Shown: positions 1 to 12,001, numbered from the stretch's first letter. The stretch: DNA of 64,000 nt from Volvariella volvacea V23 (GCA_000349905.1 KB722752.1:451697-515696); one strand, 5' to 3'. Program-made: numbers and translations. Notes: a model not told the origin generated them from the letters alone.

Positions 1-1432
1 GCCATTCAGGATATATTCGATTGCGGAGTGAACGTTCCCTCCTGTGGCGAGCAGGGCTCGGACATTTTGCGACGCGTTGGTGAAACCCATATCTTGTAAT
101 TGCTTGGAAATAAATAATGAGATTAGCCTAGCAACGCGTCGCTAGGTGTAATGTACATACCTGGAGCTGCACTTGGAATCGCTCTTCCGGTGGCCGAGTG
201 TCGGATGGTGTTGGAGCAACAGGTGGTAACCCGAACCCAAAGGGATTCATACCAAACAATGCGGAAGGATCGAGTGGTGGAGGTGAGCCTGCACCACCAG
301 CACCTGCAGCACCAGTTGGAGGTGGAGCAAAGAGGTTGAACGGCGGAGGCGTCGCGTTTGTGCCCGTCGCATTACCACCAGCGGGATTGGTATTGTTGGC
401 ATTCGTTCCAGTCGTATTAGGCGCACCAGGCGCAGGGAATCCAAAAGGAGGAGCACCGAATGGACTGCCAAATGGACCTCCTGCTCCTAATCCTGATGCA
501 CCTTGAAAAGCGTGGGCCATTTGCAGCATCTGTCGCAGACGTTCAGGGTTGGAGCTGTCCAGCCGAAATAGGAAAACGGATCAGGACTTGATAATCGCGA
601 GGAATATGCCAGAAGCTACGTACATCAACTCCCGGAATTGCTCGCTCTGCATCGCCGCGCGTACTTGGGGACCCATGCCGGCGAGTTGAGGGTTGGATGC
701 AATGACCTGATCTATGATCGCAGGGTTGGACATCATGGAGGACATTTGTTGAAGGAATTGGGGCGAATTCATCATCGATGTAAACTGCCATAAATTGAAT
801 GGGGGGACCAGGCGCCGAGGTGACAATTGACTCACCATATTAGGATCGTTGGTATTGACGCCAAGATCTGCGAACGGGTTGAATCCAGCCAAAGCTCCAT
901 AACCCAGATGACTGTTCAATTGTGTTAATGGGTCGTGGGGATTCTGACCGGCCTGCATCGTCGGAAGCTGTTGTGGAGTCGATGACTGCTGTGAAGTACT
1001 GCCACTTGCACGAGCAGCGCCTTTGACCATGTGAATCGTGTGCGAGGCCTGAATCTTGTACGTGGCAAGAGTGTCATCGTCCTGTGAAGGAAGATGTGAG
1101 ATGTGAGCTTCGCGGTGGCACAAGGTCGCTGCGCATGTTGACTTGCCTTTAGAACACGCCCTACACGAGTGAGAACGGATAAGGAGGATAAGGAGGGCGC
1201 GATAGGTGAGTCTCGAACCTGAATAGATCAATCTCTGTCGTCCAGCCTCGACATCTGATTTCGCTGCAATGGCCTGCTTGAGCTCCAACACTGTCTTGTC
1301 CGTCGTGATGGATATTTGAAGCTTGAGCTCATTGGGGCCTACGCTCTGCATGAGCAATGGATTCGAATGTTGTTGCAAGCCCTTACCTTTGATGTTGATT
1401 TGGATTTCGGGGGCAACAGCCTCGTCAGACAT
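1..1432 (-). CDS. DSK2: DSK2/ubiquilin-type UBL-UBA shuttle protein (3' end cut off)
   Basis: This gene encodes a ubiquitin-proteasome shuttle. An N-terminal ubiquitin-like domain binds the proteasome and a C-terminal UBA domain binds polyubiquitin. Exons on the minus strand are 1387-1432, 1219-1338, 1147-1160, 836-1081, 624-784, 161-554 and 1-102, all in phase. The UBL (about residues 9-80) starts EIQINIKG and ends near DDDTLATYKIQ. A STI1-like stretch (MNSPQFLQQM, SNPERLRQML) and a Gly/Pro/Asn-rich linker follow. The UBA segment QLQDMGFTNASQNVRALLAT runs into the window edge, so only the last residues and stop are missing. I chose ATG 1432 because MSDE leads directly into the UBL; an in-frame ATG at 1669 would add a non-conserved leader of about 79 residues. 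Exon 3 has only 14 nt and is followed by a GC-AG intron (1082-1146). Confidence 0.93.
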
Positions 1433-1669
1433 AGTGGTGAAGGGCAGAGTAAGTGTTTGTCTGTGTTTACCATCGCCTTGGATTATGGTATCGTCGAGGC
1501 ACGTGCGAGGTCTGCCGTGCCACCTAATACAGAGGCCGTGGCACCGCGTTCGAGCATCAGCGTGGACAGAGACGGCGGCAAAATGTGAGCACAAGAGACA
1601 CTTATTAGCTGGCAAGAGCTCGGAGAAGCGGACACGCTGTAGGCAAACACCGACCTGCGCCTGATCCAT

Positions 1670-2409
1670 TTTATATCGGTATGTAATTAAGGCAAAATGA
1701 AAGCAAGGACATAAATGTTTAGACTCTTGTGGAGTTTGTTGGAAGGCGGATCAATAGGACTTTTTGCTACCCACGTCGCTGATTTCACCAAGGTGCGTTT
1801 CCAGTGCGTTGCTAATTTTTGACGAGCTCACGATAAAAAGGGTTCCAAATTAAATTATTTTAATATAAGAGAAGAGTTAGGAGACGCAGGGAAGACTCTA
1901 CTGACCCTTGTCTTCGATGCGGGTTCAAAGCGGGCGGTCGCGCTGGTGTGGCGCCTATTTATAAGTATGTTTTCCCAGATTTCCCATATGTCCAAGCACG
2001 TGGCAATACATCATTCCCACCTGGCCAAGTTCTTCCTTGGCTAAATGTGCATGCTAACGTAAATCCAGTCTGTTCTCCCAGCGCTTGCCCTCGTTTACCA
2101 CATCGCCTCTGCGAGAATCGCCCGCTAGACTGCTCGACTGGCGCTGGCCTATGCCTAGAGCCCAGAGTGCTGAGCACGTCCGGGCCCTCGCCGTCCAGTC
2201 GTGCCAAATCAAGTCTGTCGGGTGCGGGATCATTTTTCCGCTTAATCAAAAATTTGCAATACCTACCCCATTTAATATTTGACATCACCCTCTCGAGATC
2301 ACTTCTGTGTAACAACACGATCCAGTTGGCAACCACACCACGAATCACGGGATGACCCGTGGTATGCCTTCATCTCACGTTCGACCTTACTCCAGGTCTT
2401 GTTCCTTGT
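1670..2409. other. Intergenic region upstream of DSK2
   Basis: I found no convincing gene here. Several open frames of 60-135 codons overlap on both strands, but none has a start plus splice sites that give a protein-like composition. A TATTTATAAG stretch near 1956 could be a TATA element for a plus-strand transcript. Confidence 0.4.
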
Positions 2410-2636
2410 ATGCAGAGTGCGTCTCGTGCTCCTTACGTTCCTCCCCGCACAGTTGACATCGAAGTCTGCCTCTCCCTTTTGGTCGTGTGCAGCTCAATCC
2501 TCACGGCCAGCGTCGCAAAAGTAGAGCCAGAGTCCTACTGCTCGCCATCCTTGCGTTGGGTTTCGTCGGAATTGGTATTGGTAAGTACTTCTTGCCTAAA
2601 TGTTCTGCATATGCTGGGTTTACCTTCGTAGCTTGA
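2410..2636 (+). CDS. Possible tiny single-pass membrane protein
   Basis: A strongly hydrophobic segment (VLLLAILALGFVGIGI) follows an Arg/Lys-rich stretch (GQRRKSRARV) at 2490-2580. It ends in a clean GT-AG intron (2581-2631) and an immediate stop, as in a short C-terminally anchored membrane protein. The N-terminal part is uncertain. Starting at ATG 2410 needs an intron of only about 30 nt (GTCTGC to GTGCAG), shorter than the other introns here. A longer unseen upstream exon is the alternative. I do not recognise a family. Confidence 0.25.
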
Positions 2637-2944
2637 TTGACCCATCAACAATTGCATCGTGCATCAATCGTGGACCCATCCCCCTTCACACGACCCGATT
2701 AACACCCGAAGCCAATCACGTCCTCAGCTTTTGATTCTTAACACCCCAAATCCATCCACCTTCTTACGAGACCAAAGGACTTCTTTCATCCTTTTGTGCG
2801 TTCTGGGTACTCAGTCAGCGAGTGGTACAATTCTAGTCCACATCGCTCTCTGATTCTCAGCTTCATTCCCACCTCCCTTCTACAATTCCTTATTGAAGCA
2901 AGAACACTGGCACGTGCGGATCTCCATTTCCAAGAACTTTGACC
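2637..2944 (+). promoter_or_regulatory. 5' flank of the Ser/Pro-rich gene
   Basis: This is a pyrimidine-rich stretch just before the next gene. No TATA box is obvious. It probably holds the promoter and 5' UTR. Confidence 0.35.
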
Positions 2945-5029
2945 ATGCCTCCTCTAACTCGCAAGGGTGGATCTCTGATTGCCTCCATGCCCTCAGGTAA
3001 AACCGATTTATTGCCAATCTCAGATGTAACTTACATCAAAGATTTCATATTTACAGCTACACTGGCAACCGACACGTCAAATATCAAGCCCTCCACCTCG
3101 TCACTTTCATCACCCAGTCAAGCAACGCTGGAGAGACGCTCATCACGAAACCGACTAAAGTCCCCAAAGTCAAAGCCCAACCTGACGCTCCATCTTCAGC
3201 CAAAGTCGCCATCACTCACTAACCAACACCAGCCCATTCTAAGCCCTCCTATTAAGTCTCCAACGCCCAAGACTCCTCGTACGGCTCGCGGCTTGCGACG
3301 ATCAAGGTCATTCCTAGACACTCCGATCGCATCCAGGCTAAAGTCCATGTTCGACATGACGGAGGCGCCGAGCGAGAACAAGACGGGAAATCCACCTCAA
3401 TCCCCAACGCTTTCAGGTCATTCATCCAATGGCCTAGCCCAACCTGCTCGCCCGCATTCCTCCCACGCGCACTCAATAAGTCTATATGATATCCTCTTAC
3501 CCTCTCCCAAGCTCGCCCCATTTTCGCCACCGCTTATAGATTTTGCTCCTCAGCGCAGGTCAACGTCCAGCCCAGACGAGCCAACGAACATTGACAGTCC
3601 TTCGCCCTCGCCGACGTCAACCATTTTCCACGAGCTAGAGGACCAGCGGACGCGCAAACGGCTTGAGAAGCTTCGTCGAACGCTTGGAGAACGCGTTCCT
3701 GCCGAGGTTGTATTACCGAAAGGAACAAAACCACTCTACGGGCTTTCGCTCTCCTCGTCATCCGTCTCCATACCTTCCTCCTCGTCGACTACTACCTTGA
3801 ATGGATCCGCGAAGAATCTATCGACGTTTTTGGATCGATCCAAGGAGAGTCACAGCTCTCGACCGTCTATGGAATCTAAGCCTCGGCCAGAAGCGAAGAA
3901 GAAACATGGACGTAGGGCGAGCATTATTCTCTCTGCTCTGCTGCCCCGTGACCACTGCTCGAAAGAGGCTCTACAGGACATTGAGCGAGCACGCTCACCA
4001 ATATCGCAAACCAAATCAGTCCCGGCATCGCTCTCCGTTCCTACCCCCGAGCCTAAACCGTCCAAGAGACAGCTGAATTACCTAGGCTTAACGCTCTCCG
4101 ACACCACACTCCCCACCACAGTTAATTCTCGCTCAATCCCTTCATCTCACCGTCGCGTTTCAACTCAAGGACAAATCTCGCCCATCGTGTTCTCCGCTCC
4201 TACCACACCAACCACTCGCGCGTTCTCGATGATAGTCGACCATGGACACCGCCACGGAACTGACAGATACGGAACGACCTCCCCCATCGCCGTCATCGAC
4301 GACGACTGCCCAACACCACGCGCATGTAGCCCCGCATCAACCATGTCCACAACCTCCTTCTACTCCCTCACAACGCCCGACCCGAAGCCACAAGAGCCCG
4401 AACGGCAGTTCTCCCCCTCCTCGGACGTCCTCGACATCAGCGCGTCCTTCTCCCCTCCCAACTACTCGACCGACCTCCTCCATCCTCAAACGGATGCATC
4501 GGTAGACGACAATCAGGCTCAACGCCCCTCCCTCCATCGCTCGCAGTCCCTGCGGCTCTCACAGACGCTGCTGCCGCCTGAACCGGGCTCGCCGAGGCTT
4601 CACAGATCGCCGTCGGCCGTGTCGACGCGCCGCGGGAAGTGGCATCCCGAGGCGGCGTGGATAGCTAAACCCGAAGCACCGTTTGTTAAGAGCGTGATTC
4701 CCATCCCGGCTCCAATGTTTTCGACCTCAATACCCTCGTCAAGGCTAAGCAGCGATGACATTGACACAGCAAAAGACCGGGAATTTGACCGGACTAGGGG
4801 GAGTGGTCGTAGAGCAGGAGGAGGGAGGGCGAGCGGGGAGGGCGGGAGATCGGGTGATGTGAAGCGGGGAATAGAGATTCGCGTTGATCAGCAGATTAAT
4901 GGAGATAAGCCGGTTGAGAAGAAGAAGGACGCTGTTGTTACGCGGAGGGAGAAGAGGCAGGGGTGGAGCGGTGAGTGGAATAGAGCCGATATGCAGGATG
5001 TGATCAAGAAGTTGAGGAATCTGAAGTGA
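2945..5029 (+). CDS. Ser/Pro-rich protein of unknown function
   Basis: ATG 2945 opens a frame interrupted by one 60-nt intron (2997-3056, GTAAAA to TTACAG). That intron is a multiple of three without a stop, so a retained-intron form would also be translated; the spliced form has 674 residues. The protein is low-complexity, rich in Ser, Pro, Thr and Arg, with SP and RSxS-type sites expected for a kinase-regulated disordered protein. Two less disordered islands stand out: RKRLEKLRRTLGERVPAEVV about one third along, and GKWHPEAAWIAKPEAPFVK near the C-terminus. It ends MQDVIKKLRNLK. I recognise no catalytic domain, signal peptide or membrane segment. Fungi often keep single copies of such proteins with one short conserved helix, and the RTLGERVP island may be that element. 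Confidence 0.85.
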   Translation: MPPLTRKGGSLIASMPSGKTDLLPISDVTYIKDFIFTATLATDTSNIKPSTSSLSSPSQATLERRSSRNRLKSPKSKPNLTLHLQPKSPSLTNQHQPILSPPIKSPTPKTPRTARGLRRSRSFLDTPIASRLKSMFDMTEAPSENKTGNPPQSPTLSGHSSNGLAQPARPHSSHAHSISLYDILLPSPKLAPFSPPLIDFAPQRRSTSSPDEPTNIDSPSPSPTSTIFHELEDQRTRKRLEKLRRTLGERVPAEVVLPKGTKPLYGLSLSSSSVSIPSSSSTTTLNGSAKNLSTFLDRSKESHSSRPSMESKPRPEAKKKHGRRASIILSALLPRDHCSKEALQDIERARSPISQTKSVPASLSVPTPEPKPSKRQLNYLGLTLSDTTLPTTVNSRSIPSSHRRVSTQGQISPIVFSAPTTPTTRAFSMIVDHGHRHGTDRYGTTSPIAVIDDDCPTPRACSPASTMSTTSFYSLTTPDPKPQEPERQFSPSSDVLDISASFSPPNYSTDLLHPQTDASVDDNQAQRPSLHRSQSLRLSQTLLPPEPGSPRLHRSPSAVSTRRGKWHPEAAWIAKPEAPFVKSVIPIPAPMFSTSIPSSRLSSDDIDTAKDREFDRTRGSGRRAGGGRASGEGGRSGDVKRGIEIRVDQQINGDKPVEKKKDAVVTRREKRQGWSGEWNRADMQDVIKKLRNLK

Positions 5030-5506
5030 GGGTGATGAAGATCCGGTTTCGGGGAGGTAATGTTGGGCGTGGTGGGATGGTGGATGAGGGTTGCGATTTT
5101 GGGGTTATTAAAGGGGTGCTTCAGGAGACGATTTTCATGTGTTTTTTTCAGTTAGTCCTCCATTCCTTCCCCTTTTCTTTGCGCAATTGTTTCTTCCAAT
5201 GTAATACATCACATTTTCGCTGGCCGAGCATCGACACCAATCCTGCACGAACTATAATAGACTACGTTTCTTTTCCGCTTACTACTCCATTATTTCAATG
5301 TACTACGATTATACAAAAGATTTTTTTACTTACCCAGTCGTTATGATACATAGACACCATTACTTCACCGTTTAATTCGTCCATACGCCATGCTGATAGG
5401 CGATAATAGGGACTCGTGCCACCCACTTACCGAAACGCAGCTACCAGACCACCGCACACGATCCGATGTGGTACACCCAAGCCAAACGCGTGCTTAACGC
5501 AGCGCG

Positions 5507-5538
<32 letters not shown>

Positions 5539-6030
5539 AGACGTCGTGGACACACCAAATAAGTATGCATGCAAGGCAATGCCGCATCACGCAGGATTGC
5601 ACATGGACCTAGCAGTTTGATGCTCCTGCTGAGCGTTATGCAACATTAATGGGGATAGGCGCTTCATGCCACAAGATGTGTTGATGGGCATTTCGACTTG
5701 TCGTGTTCGTTGGAATCTGATTGGAAAGGTACCATGTGAGCCCAAACGCAGAGTTGGGTTTAACGATGCGGGTGTTGCTAAAGCAACAAATTGGCGATTT
5801 GAGTGCTTCGGAATGGCAGATGATTGACTCGTCCGAGGTACCTACTCTCGTTAGCGGTCTACGTGCAACTGATCTCAGGCCTTGGGGTGCTCCCCCGTCT
5901 TTATTAATCGTATTCAATCAAACTAGGTTACAATACCCAACTGCAATAGTATGACACCAATTAGCCACCGCTAAACCTGAAACGTGATCCTATTCCAATA
6001 GAATTTGATTCAAGTGATTGCACACTATTA
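5030..6030. other. Intergenic region with an A tract
   Basis: This separates the plus-strand Ser/Pro gene from the 3' end of the minus-strand actin array. It contains an A17 run and AAAAG repeats at about 5507-5540. I see no gene. Confidence 0.5.
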
Positions 6031-7675
6031 CTAGATGCATTCTAGCAGACAGACCCAGTCAGAAGTTGTAAGTCATAACGCAAAGTCTTACTTACTCCGA
6101 TCAACAATGCCAGGACCTATCTCGTCATACTTCTGTTTAGAGCACCACATAGAACTAAAGGTACCAATGGAAGCCATAACAGAACCACCAATCCAAGTTA
6201 AGTACTTCCGTTCAGGATTGCATCTGACCGAATGCTAATAGCAGGAGCGTTGTTAACGAGAAGTGGAATTCAGTGGACTGGAGGTAGTCTATTACGCACT
6301 TTGACTGTGCGCGGTGCTATATAATTGAGTTCTTTCATCATCCTGTCGCCTATACCTGGGAACAGGGTGTTCCCACCAGAAAGCACCACATTAAGCCATA
6401 AGTCCTGGAGATCTTCAATGTCATCAATATTGCACGCGTTGATAGCAGTGTGCCTTTAAAATTACACGTTTGCATCATGCTGATTTTAATCAATGGGAGT
6501 AGACCCACACCAAGTTGTGGATACCAACACCTTCGAGGCCATGGAGAGATGGCCGGAAAAGTGCTTCAGGGGTGCGGAAACTAGGACCTCACATTTAGCA
6601 ACTAGTTCCCCTAGTGCTACAGATTCACCTACCGCTCATTTCCGATGGTAATGATTTGTCCATCTGGAAGCTCAAAATTCTTGTGCAAAGCAGAGGAGGT
6701 CGCCGCTATTGTCATCTCTTCCTCGAAATCAAGTGCAACATAACACAGCTTCTCTTTGATATCCTTCGTTGTCTCCATCTCTGCTTTAGTAAATTGGCGC
6801 CATTTTCCCCCTAGGTCCTTCATTAACAGACTGTTCAAGTCTCTACCACCCAGATCCCATCGCTGGATAGCACGAGTAACCGGAAAACCTCTAAAGATAG
6901 GTACGACGTGCGTAATATCATCGCCAGAGTCCACGACGACACCTGAGTCGCGGCCAGAGCCGTGTATAGCCATCACAGCTTGAATGGCGACGTGTAATGC
7001 TGGAACATTAAATGTTTCAAACATGATCTGAGCCATCCTCTTGCGATTGGATTTGGGATTTAAAGGAGCCTCGGTGAGAAGAACGGAGTGCTCCTCCGGA
7101 GCGACATGGAGCCCATCATAGACGTAATTCCAGATCTTCTCCATATCGTCCCAGTTGGTGATGATTCCGTTTTCGATGGGGTACCTGATAGAGAGAATAC
7201 TACGTTTAGCCTGAGCTTCGTTACTGATAGGAGAAAGGAACCAAGTCCGCGTTTAGTTCAACTCATAGTGCACCTGAAGTAATTGGTGAGGCAAGGAATC
7301 TTACCCAACGTAGGCATCCTTACTGCACACGTCAACCATTTGGTGACGAGGATGTCCAACGATTGACCTGAGGTGACGTTAGTGAAAGCTCGAATTTCCG
7401 GAAACACGACATAATTACGGGAAAATGACTCGGGGATTGTCTTCACCTAATATCCAACTGAATACTCAGGTAAGAAGTGGGTACATAAATACCTACCTGC
7501 AACTGTAGCGATCGTCATTAGATGGTCACTAGGTCTAGGTCAAGGGAGAAGTACTAACAGCCTGCTTTGATCATTCCTGAACCATTGTCAAGAACCTAGA
7601 ATCAATAGTGCCATCTGCGATGAACAAAGATTCAGGAGCATTTAGGGAAAAACTTACTATAGGTTCCGTGTCCAT
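6031..7675 (-). CDS. Divergent actin paralogue A (372 aa)
   Basis: Ten exons: 7658-7675, 7559-7595, 7497-7502, 7419-7446, 7305-7367, 6633-7223, 6509-6580, 6300-6453, 6096-6234 and 6031-6041. The sum is 1119 nt, so the frame is intact. Intron positions match the canonical actin at 12.4-14.0 kb, including the 6-nt third exon. Actin signatures remain: [16 protein letters not shown] at the phosphate loop, [14 protein letters not shown], and [16 protein letters not shown]. Differences from actin include a shorter N-terminus, a two-residue deletion near residue 40 (the D-loop region), GDG to GDD in the second phosphate loop, three extra residues in subdomain 3, and a changed segment [11 protein letters not shown]. 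The C-terminus is VDRKCI. It is probably an actin-related or sub-functional paralogue rather than the cytoskeletal actin, but no premature stop is present. Confidence 0.88.
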
Positions 7676-8362
7676 AGTTTGCCTCTGTTTTGAGTCGACT
7701 TCGTTTGACTAGACGTAACTATTCTAGCAGACAGCAAAGCTCTAGCGCTCCCTGAGCCTGCTTTTATACTTCTAGGTGTTCCTAAAATGATGTGACACAA
7801 TTTAGGACATCAAACACCAAAAGCGGCCTTCACGGGCTAATAAAAACATCCATGATCCCTTGTTGGCTGCGGTACGTGATAGTCATGGCTTTTGTTCCGT
7901 TCAACGGGTCTTACGCTCATTTGTAGCAGCTTGAGTGACCTAGGATGAACTCGGTCCAAAGGTGTATCGAAAGCCGATGGCGTGCTGTTTCGTGAGTAAT
8001 TTGATTTGGTTCTCGATGCACTCCCGGACTTCAAGGTACCTGATATTCGCCACGACTAACAATAAACGTATTTTTGAACAAAGGAGTCACACTAATCGGT
8101 GGTGCCAATCCGATGATGCTCCTATCGAGCTACACAAAGCTAATTTTGTGCTTGAGCTTCGTCGCCGCATAGATAAGAAACTGAAGGACCTACCAATTTC
8201 ACACGACGAATGGATTTCTGACCAAAGTACCTCAGAACCAACGGTGTACGTTAGCCAACAGTTAGGAATAACACTGGTAATATTTTCAACTGAAAGAGCT
8301 ACGTACTAACCAGCCGCACTCAAACTCGTAACTCGACCTGAACCTAAACGAGAAATGCTCGC
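7676..8362. other. Spacer between actin paralogues A and B
   Basis: It holds the promoter of paralogue A. The rest shows no supported gene; open frames near 7837-8309 lack actin or other similarity. Confidence 0.5.
7761..7768 (-). promoter_or_regulatory. TATA box of actin paralogue A
   Basis: TATAAAAG on the minus strand lies about 86 nt upstream of the ATG at 7675, close to the spacing at the canonical actin gene. Confidence 0.6.
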
Positions 8363-9991
8363 TCAGATGCACTCTAGCATATACGTTGTGAAGAGCCGTC
8401 AAAGGTGATGTATATTGCAATAGTTACTTACTGCGATGAACGATACCACGTCCAATTTCGTCATACTCTCGCCTAGTACACCACAAAGAACGAAAGGTAC
8501 TAAGAGAAGCCAGGATGGAACCGCCAATCCAGACTACGTAATTGCGTTTGGGTCGAGCAACAACTTGAACCTAATGGCGAACGCAACATCAGGAAAGTGG
8601 TCATGAACAAGATAAGTTCAATCCAGTGACGTACCATGGCCGAGCTAGGAGCCACAGAGGTGAGCTCCGTCAGCATCCTGTCATGGAGACCAGGAAGCAT
8701 CGTATTTCCACCAGAGAGCACGACATTTCTGTAAAACTCGTGGTGAGTTTCGATATCACAGCTATTGATTGCCCTGTTACTGTTCATTTGCATGCTCGCA
8801 TTACTACTCTTAATTCAAGAAGAGAAAGAGCGTACACCAGGTCATGGATACCGGTAGCTTCGCACCCAATCAGAGATGGCTTAAAAAGGGCCTCGGGAGT
8901 ACGAAAACTATAGCACCAGCATCAACAGCCACTCGTTCGTGTTATACGAATTTGCTTACCGCTCATTGCCAATAGTGATAACTTCTCCATCTGGAAGCTC
9001 ATAACTCCTTTCCAGATCTGACGATATCGCCGCCCTTTCCATCTCTCGCTCAAAATCGAGCGCAATATAACAGAGCTTCTCCTTGATCTTTCTCGTCATG
9101 TCCATCTCTGCATTAGAAAAGTAGTACCAATTCTGCATCAGATCACTCAACAATCGCCTGGTTAAATCCCTTCCACCAAGGTCCAAACGTTGAATAGCAT
9201 GGTGAAGCATGAAACCCCCGTAGATAGGCACAACATGAGTGATACCATCACCAGAGTCGACAACAACACCCGTAGTACGCCCATGAGCGTATAAAGCCAA
9301 CACAGCCTGAACAGAAACATGCAATGCCGGAACTCTGAACGTTTCAAATTGGACTTCTGTCATCTTCTCGCGGTTGGACTTGGTGTTTAACGGAATTTCT
9401 GTTAGGAGGACCGGATGCTCTTCTGGAGCAACACGGAGCTCGTTGTGGAATGTGTGGTGCCAGAGCTTTTCCATGGAATCCCAGTTGGTAATAATACCGT
9501 TTTCAACAGGGTATCTCATGGTTAGAATACCACGTTTGGCTTGAGCCTCAGCGCTAACGGAGGGAGCTATTGTCAGAGCGCTTGGAGCGAACGACGAGTG
9601 AGTCCTTACCCGACATAGGTGTCTTTAATATTCATAATGGCCATAAGGTCAGGATGACGAGAGCGACCGACAACAGACCTGAATTAGCTTTAGTAGTAAT
9701 TTATATATCCAGGAATTTTACCCATACGGAAAAATAGCTAGAGGCATGTCCTCGCCTGACAACAAATCACATCAATTGAACCGAAATGAACAAGAACCAG
9801 CCAAACGCCAACCTGCAACTATTAGAAAAGTTCAATTACGCTGCATTATGACTATTAGGAGCACTCACAGCCTGCTTTACAGAGACCCGAACCAGTGTCA
9901 AGAACCTAACGTCGGTAACCCCGATGAGTTATGGTAGCTTGGTATCGTCGTCAAAGGAAAGATTTACAAGAGGCACGCTCTCTCGATTCAT
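8363..9991 (-). CDS. Divergent actin paralogue B (374 aa)
   Basis: Ten exons: 9968-9991, 9869-9905, 9813-9818, 9728-9755, 9610-9678, 8960-9553, 8836-8907, 8635-8779, 8432-8570 and 8363-8373. The total is 1125 nt and the frame is intact. Nine of the ten exons have the same length as in the canonical gene; exon 6 lacks one codon. The core is well kept ([62 protein letters not shown]). The N-terminus MNRESVPL lacks the acidic cluster that binds myosin in conventional actin. The region corresponding to subdomain 3 is heavily changed ([19 protein letters not shown]). Purifying selection on the nucleotide pocket with loss of filament-contact residues would fit a specialised actin-like protein; that is inference. 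Confidence 0.88.
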
Positions 9992-10411
9992 ACTACACTG
10001 ATTTCACGAGTTTGTCTTGGTTGATAATGGTGGAACCCAGTCAAGTCAGATGAATGCCGAGGCCCGAAACTCTCCGGCCCATCCCAAGGATAGATGGGAT
10101 GCCATGGTCGCTGCGGTCACGTAACGAGATTTTGTGGCTGTCACACTGCGTGACAATTTACAAAAAAAAAGATTGTTCACCCAGACGATCTCTTCTTCCC
10201 CTCCTAGATTACAATAAACAACAATTCAATCCCTACCCGAGACTATTGCTTCGTTGTTCTTGCTTTCAAAATTCCGGAAACCCTCGAGAGGTGTGGCTGG
10301 TTTTGTCCGATGCGATTACTTAGTGTTTGTTACAAAATCGACACAAGCACTTGCCAATCACCCGTGCTGAGAGGTATATGTGATAAGCACCTGTCAAGCA
10401 CACAATACACG
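9992..10411. other. Spacer between actin paralogues B and C
   Basis: I see no gene and no TATA box for paralogue B. The stretch contains an A9 run near 10161. Confidence 0.5.
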
Positions 10412-12001
10412 CTACACGCTGCGATGGATAACGTTGGGTCCTCTTTCCTCGTACTCTTGCTTAGAGCAACAGATACCCCCAAAAGTCGTAAGCGATGCCA
10501 AGATAGAACCTCCAATCCATGTGGAATACTTGCGCTCGGGACGAGCAAAAATATTCACCTAACCATAAGCGTCCTATCAGTGGGGGTATTGCATGACCAT
10601 GCGATGTATTTAGTGACGCACCGAGGTGGAGCCGGAAGCTAGAGCATCAAGCTCCTTGCTCATTCTATCTTTGATACCGGGGAGCATACTAGTTCCTCCG
10701 CAAAGTACGACGTGATCAAATAAATCCTTGTGAAGGCCGGTGTCACACTTGGTGATCGTGGAATAACTAGAGGTTCAAGGCGTATTTTGTGTTGATATCA
10801 AGGAAGGTAGACGAGACCTACGCTAATTCATGAATACCAGGAGTTTCAAGGCCAAAACGGGACGGCTGAAATAGAGCTTCAGCAGCACGGAAGCTATAAC
10901 ACAAATCAGCAGGTATTCCGCCCCCCAAGGGCTAGTATACTCACCGTTCATTTCCTATAGTAATGATTTGTCCATCTGGAAGTTCATAGTGCTTCTCTAA
11001 ATCTGAAAGCACAGCAGCCTTTTCTACTTCTTCTTCAAAATTAAGCGAAATAGAACACAACTTCTCCTTAATACTTTTCGCGATCTCCAATCCCGCCGGG
11101 GCTGTAAAATCATACCCCCTCTTTCCCAATTCCTTAGCCAACAAATTTGTCAAATCTCTTCCTGCCAAATTTGAACTCTGTATAGCATAAGTAAGGGCCC
11201 ACCCTTCATAAACAGGTACGATGTGAGTAACACTATCTCCGGGGTCGATGACGACACCGGTGTTACTACCGCATGTGTAAAAATTCAAAACGGCTTGGAT
11301 CGAGACGAATAGAGCGGGGATGTTAAAACTCTCAAACATGATTTGCGCCATCTTCTCGCGATTGGGCTTGGGATTCAAGGGTGCTTCTGTAAGGAGGGCC
11401 GAGTGCTCCTCTGGGGCTACATGCAGCTCGTCGTAGAAGATGTGATGCCAGACTTTTTCCATATCGTCCCAATTGGTGATTATGCCGTGCTCGATTGGGT
11501 ACGTGAGGTCGAGAAAATCACGTCTAGCTTGAGCTTTGTCGCTTGAAAAAGAGTAATCAGGTTCAAGGCGTGTCGAAACGAATTAGGATCATGACTACCC
11601 AATATATTCGCTTTTACTATTCATAGCAACTATAAGCTCCTGATGGCGAGGTCGACCAACAATGGTCCTGAAACACTATCAGTCGGAATTGACGTTTTAT
11701 TCAGTGTCATACAAACTCGCACTCACGGGAGGACAACCCGAGGGCCATCATCGCCTAATAGTGGACCATATTTATAAAATGAAGCACAACACGATATAAT
11801 TAAGTTAGAGACCAACCTGCAACTAGTATAAGAGGTTAACACCACTTGATTATTATCAATGAAAATGACGAAAACTCACAGCCTGCCTTACACGTCCCTG
11901 AACCACTATCAATCACCTAGCACGGTCAAGGTTAGCTACATTTTAACGGCCTAGATATCACTCAGGAGAGCACTTACAATAGCTGCAAGGCCTTCACTCA
12001 T
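10412..12001 (-). CDS. Divergent actin paralogue C (frame doubtful near 10860)
   Basis: Exons follow the canonical actin pattern: 11978-12001, 11880-11916, 11817-11822, 11727-11754, 11599-11667, 10945-11541, 10823-10893, 10622-10766 and 10412-10558. The exon 10823-10893 counts as 71 nt where the other three actins have 72, which would shift the frame near 10860 and stop at the TAG just before the exon end. I counted by eye, so this base must be checked; otherwise the protein is about 374 aa. The last donor has changed from GTAAG to GCGTG, so translation runs into a stop two codons later (HRSV). Active-site changes include [11 protein letters not shown] (Ser155 to Pro, Gly158 to Ser in actin numbering). 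It is either a young pseudogene or the most divergent paralogue. Confidence 0.75.

Noticed and set aside
1433..1669. In-frame extension of DSK2 to an ATG at 1669.
   Set aside because: The added 79 residues look non-coding, and homologues start just before the UBL domain, so this is most likely 5' UTR.
1870..1950. A GGTTCAAA box suggested a tRNA upstream of DSK2.
   Set aside because: No acceptor stem or T-arm pairing can be formed around it on either strand.
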